From contig OZ037857.1 of NCBI GenBank assembly GCA_964035575.1, positions 1,240,001-1,304,000 of the forward strand: 64,000 nucleotides of DNA, given 5' to 3'. Numbering within the stretch: the first letter of the stretch is position 1; each line of letters opens with the position of its first letter. Of this stretch, positions 1-9,802 are shown in pieces. A program made the translations under genes and the position numbers. The DNA comes from Rhynchopus sp. YZ270_cl-10. Lineage: Eukaryota > Euglenozoa > Diplonemea > Diplonemida > Diplonemidae. Below the pieces are notes generated by a model, which saw only the letters and a list, made by a program, of their open reading frames with translations, did not search any database and was not told where the DNA came from.

Positions 1-48
1 GTCCAGTTGTCATGGAGAAGTGGTTGTGTGGCTGCTTTAGGCAGTGTT

Positions 49-258
49 GCAGCGTTGCAGTGTTGCAGTGTTGCAGTGTTTCAGTGTTGCAGTGTTGCAG
101 TGTTGCAGTGTTGCAGTGTTGCAGTGTTGCAGTGTTGCAGTGTTGCAGTGTTGCAGTGTTGCAGTGTTGCAGTGTTGCAGTGTTGCAGTGTTGCAGTGTT
201 GCAGTGTTGCAGTGTTGCAGTGTTGCAGTGTTGCAGTGTTGCAGTGTTGCAGTGTTGC
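49..258. repeat. 8-bp minisatellite (tgttgcag)n
   Basis: About 26 head-to-tail copies of the 8-mer TGTTGCAG with one visible variant (a TTTCAG unit near 80). Because 8 is not a multiple of 3 and the unit holds no stop, the array is open in several frames on both strands and gives spurious LQCCSVAV-type reading frames. I see no gene here. Confidence 0.95.
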
Positions 259-1133
259 AGCTTTTTGCTTTCTTTGAGGTGCTTGTGAACCATTATAGTA
301 CTGAGGAAGTGTCCCCAACGAATCGTAGGGGATGAATCACATTAAAAAAAGACGTCATTGTCGCTTTTCAGAATTAAGAACAGAAGAAAGTGGAGATTTG
401 CACAACCGTGGCAAACTACACTACTCCAACAATTTATCAAGAAAAAAAGAAAGAAAAAAAACAGTTCAGAACAGTGCACATTGTGTATGTGTGTGCGTGT
501 GTGTATTTCCCCAAAAAAACCGTGTCTTTTGTTTTTTTTTTTTTTTTTTTTTTTTGCAACAAATTGTCGTTTATGACCTCAGGTGAGGTAATTAGAGGAC
601 ACATCATGTCTAGAAAAGCTTCCCCAAAGTGTGCCCCTTCCCCCATTTCTACATGAACAAAACGAAAGAAAAAGGGGAAAAAAACAGTTCACCACATCCA
701 TACATTGGTGACTAGGCAGACAAATGATTAGGTTCAGACCAACATATCTCCCTTCTCTTTCAAGCTTTCTTTTCTTCTGATTCCTGTTTTAAAAGAAAAG
801 AACGTTTTAAGTTTTACTTTTGTTTTCCCACAACAACCTCACCGCGATAACCATATTTTTTTTTTTTTTGGAAGAAAACCGGACAATAATATTATATTCA
901 TATCTCATTCATTCCTTAGTTGTTACTCTGTACCCTCCTTCCCCTTTTGTGCTTTCATCCATGGCTGACATCGTACGTGGGTCAGTGGAGGTGCCTGCAG
1001 CAATTACTATTTTTCCTTCTCTTCGTTTAAAAACCCGCCGGAGTTCGGCGGAGCTGTCTCCCCAAAAAGGACTTCTCAAAAGTCACGACGAGTATTTTCT
1101 TCTTTTTTTTTTTTTTTTTTTTTGCGTCCGATT
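259..1133. other. Gene-free spacer
   Basis: No coding region is supported. The stretch is full of A and T homopolymers (for example T runs near 531-556 and 1105-1123) and a short TG microsatellite near 485-505. It holds one F-type dispersed motif (392-447) and a D-like motif near 985-1015. Confidence 0.6.
392..447 (+). repeat. Dispersed short motif, F type
   Basis: Shares TTTGCACAAC, CTACACT and CCAACAATTTATCA, in the same order and spacing, with 17405-17452, and more weakly with 24293-24356. It ends in an A-rich run. Function unknown; all copies lie on the + strand. Confidence 0.55.
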
Positions 1134-1765
1134 CAGGGTGTTTCCTAATTTGCTTCCGCTTCCGGGGATTTGGAAAAAATTGGCCAGGGAAAAAATTTGC
1201 GGGAAAAAATTAGGGACGTATTTAAAGTGCTTATGTTTTGGTATTTTCCCGAAAGAAGTATGTTCGCTGTTCTGGATCGCTCCAATCATTCAAATAAAGC
1301 AGTTTTCGGGAATTTTTATTTTCACCGATGTTGGGTACCGTGCGCCTGCGGCGCTGCCTGTTCCTACCAGTTTCTACAGGCAAACACTTGGCCCCTTTAC
1401 CTTACACTGACGGGTTTTGACCAAAACCAAGGACTTGTCCATTTCGTCAAATTGACCCCACCACAGAACGGACGGATTCCGGAAATGCAAATGCCGGTGT
1501 TTTCGGGCATTTTCATGTTTTCAGGATCAGGGAGAGAAAATCTGGGTTGTGGGATTTACCTGGTCCCCTTTTCCTTACACTCATTTTGACCAACACCAAG
1601 AACTTGGCCATTTCGGCAAATTGACCCCACCACAGCGCGGACGGATTCCGGAAATGCCATTCGCGGTGTGTTTTGGGCCTGAAAACCTACCGTTTCTTCA
1701 GGGAAAAAATTTGCTTCCGGATGTCGAAATTTTCCGGAAAAGTTCCGAAATTAGGAAACACCCTG
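1134..1765. mobile_element. Non-autonomous hAT-type DNA transposon
   Basis: The ends are perfect inverted repeats (CAGGGTGTTTCCTAATTT at the left, its complement at the right). The element is flanked by an 8-bp direct duplication GTCCGATT at 1126-1133 and 1766-1773. An 8-bp TSD with a CAGGG terminus (the hAT rule is YARNG) identifies the hAT superfamily. The interior has no transposase. It contains a diverged direct repeat of about 125 bp with a period near 176 (about 1389-1515 and 1563-1686, both with a CCCCACCACAG core) and a GGTACCGTGCGCCTGCGG motif that recurs at 63386 near the window end. Confidence 0.85.
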
Positions 1766-1773
1766 GTCCGATT

Positions 1774-2104
1774 TCTAAACGATGATTTCTTCCTCTCTCC
1801 CTCCGCCCTTCCCCTTCTTTATTCTCAAAACGAATCAATTCTATTCTCCCTTCATTTTCCCCCATCACATTGCCCTGATGCTCTATCAATCCGACTTAGT
1901 ATAGGCTTGGGTTCATCTAATTTCTTCTTTCTTTGTGATCACCCCAAACGGATTCTCCGTGGTTCCCCCGAAGGTGCTCCGCAAATATTAATATAGCCCG
2001 AAACAGTTCTTCCGTAGTTCTTCCGTGGGTTGTCCGTACCCCCTGAATTACACCAATTATTTCTTTCTTTTTTCATCTCCCCTTTTTCAGGTGCATTTCA
2101 AACA
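1774..2104. other. Spacer before the FYVE gene
   Basis: Pyrimidine-rich sequence ending in a strong polypyrimidine-AG (ctttttcag, about 2082-2090) 14 bases before the chosen ATG. The AG could be a 5'-UTR intron acceptor or a trans-splice acceptor. Confidence 0.45.
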
Positions 2105-4266
2105 ATGTCGTTTGGCACCGACAGTGAGGATGATGGGGGGTTAAAGCATATTACTATGCAAAGGGCCAGGCCGCCTGCTCGGAGGATGGGTGCAAAAGTG
2201 ACCGCGAATGCCCCTCTCGCGCTGTCAAATGGCTTCAACAGCAGCGACGACAGCGACGACAGCTCTGCGTCTCCTACACCACCACCACCTAGAGAACGAC
2301 CGCCACGGACACAGCCGCCTTCTTCTGCCTCTGCTTCCCCTGAACCCCCTTCGCCTCAGCCGAGGGCAACACCGAAATATGCAGCAAACACATATGTATA
2401 TTACAGAAGGCCGACCGATACAACGAGCTACCAGGCGGTGGTGCTGTCGGTTGATACCAATGTGGTCCCTTTTTCGTATGTAGTGAAGTTTTCAGATGCT
2501 TCAGAGCGTGTGACAGAAGAGTCGTATTTGCATGAGACAGAAGCTGGTCCGTCCCCGACGTTGACCATGCCGACGGTCTTGTCAGACCCAGAGCCGTCGA
2601 CGACACCTACACCAACGACACCGAAGAATGTGGAAGAGGAGGAAGAGGAATCCCCGGAGTTGAATGAGTCAATGATTTCGAGCACCCCGTCGACGTCGCG
2701 GAAAAAAGCGGAGAAAAAAGAGAAAAGGGAAAAAAGGGAAAAGAAAGAGCGTGAAAAAGAGCGCGAAGAGCGACGCAAGGCAAAGCGGGAGGAGCGAGCC
2801 GAGTCGCCCGCGTTGGGTGTGGCGGATGCGAAGGCGGCAGTAAAGCTGGCGATACCAGCGGTGCGGAATCCGCATCCGGCAGTGGCGCGTATCGTTCCTA
2901 ACACAAAGGTATACCTGGGTGTGGCTGAGTGGAGGGATGCGTTCAAGAATTAAACTCTTTCCCCCAAACCCCCTGTCTCTGGTTTTCTTTATCCAAACGT
3001 CGAGTGGGCGCGTAATTTATTTATTTTGGTTGGAGTCACTACGTTTGATTTCATTTTTTACTGTTCAAGAAATCCTCATATTTTATCAATCACAGCTATA
3101 CGGATCATTCTTGGTTGAAAAGATCAGCAACAGAGGCTTCCGCCATAAGCGCATTGTGGTCGTCACCTCTACGTACGTTGTCTTCGCGAAGGAGGACGGG
3201 GAGATCCGGAAGTGGTTCGAGATCTCTGCTGTGGACAACATCTTTATGCAGGAGGCGGGGGGTGGGTGCAAGCGGGTGTTGCTGCGTCTGGAGAGCAGTA
3301 ATGAGGAGCCTGACGTGGTGTTCGCTTCGAGAGAGAAAGAGGACCAGCGCAACTCGCATGCGACCACTGGCGAGTTTTTGAAAGTCCTGGAGTACATCCA
3401 CCGTGCACGCAACCCTGACCGCAGAAATGTCATCAACATCCAGGTCCTCAACTCTGACGTCGACATGAAGCATATGATCCGTCAAAACATCGAAAAGCAA
3501 GACGTCCGTGAACGGCGTCGCACTCTCGCAGCCTCCACAGGTGCACCCCCAAACATGTCCTTTGGTGGTCTCTCAAAAGCATCCCGCAGTGCAGCCGCCC
3601 TTCACAAACAAATCGCCAAAGACGAAGACTCCGACCCAGACGACCCAAAGCTTGCAGCACTCCCAAAATGGAAGCCAGACTCCTCGGTGAAGGCGTGTGA
3701 AGAGTGTTGCAAGTATGTTGATATTTTCTTATTCTTTCTGCAAGGTGACTGCAAGTGGAAAAAAATCGAAACTTCCAACATCTCTGCCCCTTTCGGGTCA
3801 GCACAGAACCTACCCAAGGCTTGTTGCACACAAAAAAAGAATATTGTGATGTTCACGTACAACTTATTTCCACAGAAACTTTACGTTGATCCGAAGGAAG
3901 CATCACTGCCGTGCCTGTGGCGGCGTCTTTTGTGCGTCGTGCACGACGACGAGGTTGGTAATCGCGAAGTTGGGTATGTATCTTGGAGGGGGGAACTAAA
4001 GTAATGCAGTTTGTGATATCAACGGCACTTTGTATTGTTCGAGCCCGATGATACTTCGTTTGTCAACCTCACAATGGATGTAATAAACGCATGGTTGGGG
4101 TCCACATTGTACCAAGGTACACTGTTCACGAGATGCGCGTTTTTTATTGTTTTGACGCCACCCCTATCAGAGTTACTATTTTTGTTCACACCAACTCATT
4201 AAAATAGGTCCTCAACCCGTGCGTGCATGTGATGCGTGTAAAATACGCATAGAAGAACGGCTGTAA
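2105..4266 (+). CDS. PH-like/FYVE zinc-finger protein (4 exons)
   Basis: Likely a phosphoinositide-binding endosomal protein. Exons: 2105-2908, 3096-3712, 3876-3973 and 4208-4266, giving 525 aa with no frame breaks. Introns 2 and 3 have GTATGT donors; intron 1 uses GTATAC and is the least certain. Residues 1-90 are Ser/Pro-rich and disordered. A Tudor-like beta segment lies at about 92-142, then a Lys/Glu-rich helix at about 199-235. A PH-like fold covers about 270-365 (IVVVTSTYVVFAKEDG). The FYVE finger at about 459-523 has WKPD, the RRKHHCR ligand loop and all eight zinc cysteines as CEEC, CRAC, CASC and CDAC. The FYVE domain is split by two introns, so no single reading frame shows it. FYVE fingers bind PtdIns3P on endosomes; the partner is unknown. 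Translation starts at 2105, after the polypyrimidine-AG, rather than at the in-frame 2030. Confidence 0.85.
4073..4139 (+). repeat. Dispersed short motif, A type (long form)
   Basis: Carries ATGGATGTA, GCATGGTTGGGGTCCAC, TACCAAGGTACACTGT and CACGAGA in the same order as the copies at 23268-23345 and 26018-26120. It is diverged after the GAGA loop. It sits upstream of the last FYVE exon, inside intron 3. Confidence 0.55.
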
Positions 4267-4534
4267 CGTGGCGTACATCGTACGGCCATGTCATGTGAAA
4301 TTTGATCTCTTTCTATTTCTTCAAAATATGAATGCCTGGGTAGGGAAAGGGTTGTGGGCGGGTGGGGGGAAATCTCTTTGCAAAACGTAAGTCCCGGAGT
4401 GTCGTACCCAAAAGGAAGAAGAAAATGCACAAAAAAAAAAATAATAATAATAACCAACCGAACCAATGTGCCATTGTAATATATGATGCACATTTTTTGA
4501 TTCCTCTCAATGCAACACAAACAAAAAATAAATA

Positions 4535-4586
4535 TAGTGGAGCTCAGTCTTGGGTGTCTACACTAATACAACCAAGTTTTCAAAAA
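4535..4586 (+). repeat. Dispersed short motif, E type
   Basis: Shares GTGGAGCTCA, a GGTGTCTACACTAATACA-like core and ACCAAGTTTTCAAAA with 5807-5862, 12843-12892 and 23727-23779. Function unknown. Confidence 0.6.
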
Positions 4587-5092
4587 AGAGAAAAAAAGGG
4601 TTTTCTGGTGGGAAGGACCGGAGACAGACGTTTTCAACTTCCGTATGTGTTATTTCTTTATGGTTTTTTTGAAGGCATTTTTTTTTTCTCATCGCTGTCA
4701 CGCTTTGTATTGTGCCGGCTTGTGCAACCCTATCTTCTTGGCAGAAACATAGTCTATTTTGGCTGGATTTGTCAATATTTCAAAAAAAAGTGTGTTTCTA
4801 GTGTCAGTGGTCTGCGTTCTGTTATTTTTTTTCTTTCTGCCGTGTGGTGATTAGTTGTTCTTAGTTCACCTTTCATTTTAAATGTAATTTGGAAGGAATA
4901 GACGGAAAAGAACGTCCACCCCCTCTCCCCATTTTCAATTTTTTTGCGCCGTTTTTGCACCCTTTTTTGGGTGTGGAATAAGAGAGATCACGTTGTTTGC
5001 ATGCTGATACATAAATTGGGTGATTCAGGTGCGGTCCGACATTCATTCAGCATCTTCTTCCGTTTGGAGTGCGCAGCACACCAAGAGCCTCT

Positions 5093-5311
5093 TTGCATGA
5101 TGACACAAAAAGCTAAAATTGGTATTTCATTGAATCGAAGCCTTCGGGTTTATGAGACGAAACGGCGCCTTGCAACGCAGTTCTGACTCCACCACCACCA
5201 CCTCCTCCTCCTCTTCCCCCTCACCAAAATGATGACCTTCAATTCAATGTTCTCACTGACCTTCTTGATAGACAAACGATCTGCCACTTATTCGCATTTA
5301 CCGGCACCTGA
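5093..5311 (+). repeat. Direct duplication, copy 1 (about 219 bp)
   Basis: Nearly identical to 5423-5644, offset 330 bp. It starts at TTGCATGATGACAC and ends at ACCGGCACCTGA. Differences are a few substitutions and 1-base indels. No convincing protein or known RNA matches it. Confidence 0.9.
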
Positions 5312-5422
5312 TGTAACGACCCAGCACCAACCTTTGTGGTACAGTATGTTGGTGTGGTGTGTTCTCTTGTTCGCAGTTCGGTTGTTGCCACACAGACACA
5401 GCAAAATAGATGGCTTCTTTTA

Positions 5423-5644
5423 TTGCATGATGACACAAAAAGCTAAAATTGGTATTTCATTGAATCGAAGCCTTCGGGTTTATGAGACGAAACGGCGCCT
5501 TGCAACGCAGTTCTGACTCCACCACCACCCCCTCCTCCTCCTCTTCCCCCTCACCAAAAATGATGACCTTCAATTCAATGTTCTCACTGACCTTCTTGAT
5601 AGACAAACGATTCTGCCAACTTATTCGCATTTACCGGCACCTGA
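5423..5644 (+). repeat. Direct duplication, copy 2
   Basis: Second copy of the 5093-5311 segment, after 111 bp of unrelated spacer. It includes a CGAAGCCTTCG palindrome and a (CCA)n/(CTC)n tract. Confidence 0.9.
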
Positions 5645-5806
5645 CTCACACACACGCCCATATCGCTACTCCCTTTCACAATTTTTTTTCCACACCTTTT
5701 TTTTTTCAACCTTTTTCACCATCCTCCATGGGAACATTTTTGTTGATCCCTCACCACCTATAAATCATATACTATCAATTCATTGATTGCATATGATGAA
5801 AATACT

Positions 5807-5862
5807 ATAGTGGAGTTCATTCCTCGGGGTGGCTACACTAATACAAACCAAGTTTTCAAAAT
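5807..5862 (+). repeat. Dispersed short motif, E type
   Basis: ATAGTGGAGTTCA, GGCTACACTAATACAA and ACCAAGTTTTCAAAA match the copy at 4535-4586. Confidence 0.6.
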
Positions 5863-5984
5863 ACTAATCTTTTTTTCCAACCTTTTTCACCATCCTCAAC
5901 CCTAGCCCACTCTCTCTCTTTCTCTCTCTCTCCTTTCCTCTCTTCCCTTTTCCCTTACAATCATGAGGCGACAAGCATAGAGGA

Positions 5985-8600
5985 ATGGAACCGCTTGTAA
6001 CCTGCATTCTTCGAGGGATATGGGGACGTTCCTCAGACGCTTCTCTACGTAGTGGAGGGGAGAAGGTGTTGGCAGCCTTGTCGGCAGACTCTTCTCATCA
6101 GGCGCAGTGTGTTGAGCTGGCGGTATTGCTGTTTTTTCATGAAGAGTGTCTACGATGGTCTGGACAGGACGAAAATTTGGACCGATCTGAGGTAGAAATG
6201 CTGACAGACTATGTACGAGAAATTGTGGTGGATGAAGTCATCGCGTTTCGTTCTACGGCAGAGGCTGTGCAGTGGTTGCAGCAAACCCCTCTTCATCCGG
6301 TAGACTTTTTCAAAAAATGTCATAAATCCCCTTCGATTCTTACTACCCTTCTTCTTCCAATTCTTCACCACGACGCGAGGGTTGCCGCGCTTCTTACTCA
6401 TCTCATAGAACCGCCTTCTCCTGAAGGTCCGTTAAATGCGTTATTTGAAAACCCTTATTGTGGAACAACTCTGTCCAGAGACATCATGTCCTCTCTCCTG
6501 CAGGCGAGAGACCCAGCGTTGAGGGAGCTTCTTGCGTTAGATAAGAGCGTTCGGTATTGGGCAGCGAGGTTGTGGTACCCGGTTGTAGAGGAAGAGCCTG
6601 GGGGGGTAACGCAAAAGAGATCGTTGTATGAGGAGGCTTATGCGTGCATAGAGAGGAATTCATTGGTGGAGTGTATAGGGTGTGCAGGTGAAGAACATAC
6701 GGAAGCGCTAAGAGAGATTTTGTTTGACCATAATGACGATGATGTGACAGCAAGTCTGTGCGCTTTTCTTGCATTGCCGTGCCCTACGGCGAGTCTTCGG
6801 CATTTGTGCTCATTAACCAATACACCGGATATGGCATATAATGTGAGGCCGATTAATATAAATTCGTTGTTATTGTTGTTAGAGGGGATCGTGACATATG
6901 CAACTCCAGGGTTGTTTGATGCGTTCGCAGAGGCGCTTGAAGTGGAAGGAACCTCCGGGCCGGTATGGAACGTTCTTGCGAAGATTACCTTGTCGCCAGA
7001 AACCATTATAGGGATTCTGGAGAGGGTGGGGTCGAGAGAAATGAAAAATTCGCTTCAGATGTTATTAGACGAGATTGAGACGGAGGCCGTGGAGGAGGAG
7101 GAGGATGAGGAAGAGGAATCACCACACCACACCCCATCTCCAACCCAAACCGCTCCTCCGCGAACAGCATCTCCTACGAAATCTGCAAGCACCGACACAT
7201 ATTCCTCCTCCTCCTCCTCTTCCTCCTCCTCTGCACATACAACAAAGGACACACAAAGCAAGCTCTCTGCAAAGGGTAATGCAGATTCGCAGAAAAGCTC
7301 AATAGAAAGGGAGGTCAAGAAGACGAAGGATGCAAACCCAAAGCCAACCGAAGCCAATTCAAACGCGACCTCGTCAGGCACCCTGCGATCTAGCGTGGAG
7401 AGTTCTGCAGAGGTGCAAGGTGTGTTGCCGATTCGTTCAATGTTAGGTCCGGTAACGGAGATGTCATGCGATAAACATAAAACGAGAATGGAGAGTGCCA
7501 TGAATGAAAGACGAATGTGCCGCTCCGCGCTTCCGTTACCAAGAGCATTAGAGAAATCTGCGTCATTGATGAATACTAATACAATAAGCACGATTGCGTT
7601 GCCAACATCAAAGCGTGCTGCGTCTGCGACATTAGGTTCGGTCTCACGTCTACGAAAAGGAAGAGACCGGCATCTACAAGCTATCTCCGATCGGGACGAC
7701 GTCTGGAGCAGAAAGGCTGCTTTTCGAAGAGGCATATCAGAGCACCGCCGGCACCAAGCCTTTTTAAAGGCAGATACAGAACGGAAACTCATCAAAAAAA
7801 AGTTTGAATCTATTGTACGACGTAGGGAAGCCCGTATTGTAGAAGAGATCGCGGAGTGGCAATGTTCTGAAGGTGCAGTTCGAAAGGCGCCTCGGATTCA
7901 AAGCCATACCGTAAAACGAATTATGATGTCCGAAACAAAAAAGACCAAACCCCCTGATCAGGAGCTAATCACTTCAAAAGGACGGCAATTAACGTTGGGG
8001 GAAATGACTGCGTCTGCAGAGCGGCTTCACAAAACACCTCCTCGGCCTGATTTTGATGCTCGATGTGAGCATGACCCGAACTACATCGTTGGCGATGCGC
8101 TAGCTCAGCAATATTACCCTAGAAGAAACCCTTCGTATCTCAAGGATGAGCCAGGGTTGGTTAAAAGAATGCTGAAACAGAAAAAACCTAAAAAAGAAGT
8201 AACAGAACGCTATGCTGCCATCGCAACAGATGAAGGGGTGGAACGGACCGGGGAAAGACTGAGCCGATCTGTAGAGGACCACGAAGTCGTTGAAGAGAGA
8301 CGCCTGCGTGCTCAAGAGGCACGTTTACACAATGCCTGCGGCGAAGCGCCACGCCCCCTCGAAAAAGTGCAAAATAAAATGCTTCTAGAACGCCTGCAAA
8401 CACCCCTCAACAGAGACACCATGTCACGTACCCACGTATACTACGCAACGGATGAAGGAGTCTTCGATGCAGATACAAATCAACGTATAGAATTTCGTGA
8501 AAACCTGCAGCTCTATAGAAGCCGATCATCCGCAAGCAGAAAAATACGAAACTCTGGGAAACCTCCCCGAAAAGAAAAGGCAAAAACGGAGTCGAAATGA
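5985..8600 (+). CDS. Unknown 871-aa protein, helical N-terminus and basic tail
   Basis: I do not recognise the family. It is a single uninterrupted exon of 871 aa. Residues 1-360 are rich in Leu/Ala helices of HEAT or armadillo character, suggesting an alpha-solenoid scaffold. A very acidic run follows at about 364-378 (EEEEDEEEE), then a Ser/Thr/Pro low-complexity linker with a long Ser run (about 405-415) and a Lys-rich stretch. The C-terminal part, about 500-871, is basic and repeatedly charged (for example TERKLIKKKFESIVRRREAR), consistent with nucleic-acid, tubulin or scaffold binding. There is no signal peptide or membrane segment. The start lies 4 bases after a CATAG acceptor-like site. 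Sure that it is a gene, unsure what it does. Confidence 0.8.
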   Translation: MEPLVTCILRGIWGRSSDASLRSGGEKVLAALSADSSHQAQCVELAVLLFFHEECLRWSGQDENLDRSEVEMLTDYVREIVVDEVIAFRSTAEAVQWLQQTPLHPVDFFKKCHKSPSILTTLLLPILHHDARVAALLTHLIEPPSPEGPLNALFENPYCGTTLSRDIMSSLLQARDPALRELLALDKSVRYWAARLWYPVVEEEPGGVTQKRSLYEEAYACIERNSLVECIGCAGEEHTEALREILFDHNDDDVTASLCAFLALPCPTASLRHLCSLTNTPDMAYNVRPININSLLLLLEGIVTYATPGLFDAFAEALEVEGTSGPVWNVLAKITLSPETIIGILERVGSREMKNSLQMLLDEIETEAVEEEEDEEEESPHHTPSPTQTAPPRTASPTKSASTDTYSSSSSSSSSSAHTTKDTQSKLSAKGNADSQKSSIEREVKKTKDANPKPTEANSNATSSGTLRSSVESSAEVQGVLPIRSMLGPVTEMSCDKHKTRMESAMNERRMCRSALPLPRALEKSASLMNTNTISTIALPTSKRAASATLGSVSRLRKGRDRHLQAISDRDDVWSRKAAFRRGISEHRRHQAFLKADTERKLIKKKFESIVRRREARIVEEIAEWQCSEGAVRKAPRIQSHTVKRIMMSETKKTKPPDQELITSKGRQLTLGEMTASAERLHKTPPRPDFDARCEHDPNYIVGDALAQQYYPRRNPSYLKDEPGLVKRMLKQKKPKKEVTERYAAIATDEGVERTGERLSRSVEDHEVVEERRLRAQEARLHNACGEAPRPLEKVQNKMLLERLQTPLNRDTMSRTHVYYATDEGVFDADTNQRIEFRENLQLYRSRSSASRKIRNSGKPPRKEKAKTESK

Positions 8601-8722
8601 GGGGGAAAAAAGGGGAGGATTAAAAAAAACAAAATGGTACCGATATGTCGTATTAGTGCGACTCTGTTGGATATGAAGGGATTGTAGTGTTTTGTTCAAG
8701 TATTTTTATTTTTATGTCTCAA

Positions 8723-8756
8723 ATACTTTCAATTCTGTGAACTGAAAGTATATGAA
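8723..8756 (+). repeat. 44-bp repeat G, left half (split by insertion)
   Basis: ACTTTCAATTCTGTGAACTG with its near-palindromic continuation matches 57973-58016. There the sequence runs on without interruption through ATGAATCTAATTT; here it is split by the TIR element and resumes at 9275. Confidence 0.85.
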
Positions 8757-9274
8757 TGGTGTGGCTGAAGGGGTCTGATTCGCACTTTTCCGCACTTTCT
8801 CGCACTTTTTCCGCACCTATTCGCACTTTTTCCGCACTTTTTCCGCACTTTTTGAGCACTTTTTCCGCACTTGTTCGCACTTTTAGCTTGTAGGCTTGCT
8901 GACTGTCTTTGCCAAATACACAGGCACACAGGCACACAGGTACACAGGTACAGGTACGGTAGGTACCCACAGAATACCGTGTACCTACACAGGTACACAG
9001 ACACAGTCAGCAAGCCAACATTGTAAAAGTGCGAATAAGTGCGGAAAAAGTGCGAAAACCGTACCTACAGTACCTACAGTACCTACAGTACCTACAGTAC
9101 CTACAGTACCTACAGTACCACAGTACACAGTGTTCAACTTTTACAAGGTGGGGAAAATTTTTTTGGGGGCTGATTCGCACTTTTTCCGCACTTTTTCCGC
9201 ACTTTTTCCGCACTTTTTCCGCACTTTTTCAGCACTTTTCCGCACTTTATGCTCCCCCCCGTTCAGCCACACCA
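8757..9274. mobile_element. Non-autonomous TIR element with 5-bp TSD (518 bp)
   Basis: Termini are a perfect 13-bp inverted repeat, TGGTGTGGCTGAA and its complement at 9262-9274. A 5-bp target duplication ATGAA lies at 8752-8756 and 9275-9279. The interior is all simple repeats: arrays of GCACTTTTTCC (8786-8883 and 9176-9245), the inverted form near 9027-9060, CACAGGTA repeats, a tandem AGTACCTAC array (about 9060-9120), and an inner inverted repeat GCTTGCTGACTGT at 8892 and 9004. No transposase is present. A 69-bp relative with the same ends lies at 11305-11373. The superfamily is not clear to me. Confidence 0.85.
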
Positions 9275-9289
9275 ATGAATCTAATTTAT

Positions 9290-9325
9290 GATACACTGTC
9301 CCGAGAGGGCATTGTATTTCAAAGG
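9290..9325 (+). repeat. Dispersed short motif, A type
   Basis: ATACACTGTC, CCGAGAGGGC and TTGTATTTCAA in the A-type order, directly downstream of the TIR element and its target repeat. Confidence 0.55.
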
Positions 9326-9802
9326 TTCTTCCCTTTAACGATGTTAAAGAATGTCGTTGGGAAAATGGGAGGAGGGTGGGGTTTAAATGGGGGGGGAAAT
9401 GCAACAGTAAACTTTGGACCGATTTGGGTCGTGGCTTTACAGTCCACCCCCCACTCCAAAAAACACATAATTTATGCAAAAAATCCGTTCCATGTTTTAA
9501 CATCTTTCCAAAACTGGCAAAAAAGCAAACATTCCTTGTTGTATTCGCTTTTTGTCTTGATCGGCTGTTTTTCTGTCTCTCTATTAAGGTAATACTTCCG
9601 TTACGTCTTCCGCCACTCCCCCGATGAACGACGACCCACCCCGCACGCACTTCCAACCCATCGGAGAACTGTGTCCCACAGCAGCTATCCCACCACCACC
9701 ATCTTATCCTCCCCCCTTTCCAGACACCCCCTCTTTCCCCCCCTTGGTGCACCTAATCGATAAGGAGGCCTTTTCCCCCTTCTGATTTATTTTTTTTAGA
9801 AG

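Larger units (their letters stand above)
4267..5984. other. Gene-free spacer of 1.7 kb
   Basis: No supported coding region. Contents are two E-type motifs, a spaced direct duplication (5093-5644), T-rich runs and a CT microsatellite near 5908-5940. The spacer ends in CATAG|AGGA just before the next ATG, an acceptor-like context. Confidence 0.6.
8601..9802. other. Spacer with a nested TIR element
   Basis: Holds a 44-bp repeat interrupted by the 518-bp TIR element (8757-9274), an A-type motif at 9290-9325 and pyrimidine-rich sequence. It ends in a T-run plus AG three bases before the TRAPPC13 ATG, a strong acceptor context (5'-UTR intron or trans-splicing). Confidence 0.6.

Noticed and set aside
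7-335. LQCCSVAV-repeat proteins at the window start
   Set aside because: They are a by-product of the 8-bp minisatellite, present in several frames with no start context or flanking domain.
5093-5180. GATGACAC and CTAAAATTGG resembling U6 snRNA words
   Set aside because: The words are in the wrong order for U6, and the ACAGAGA box and stem-loop are absent.
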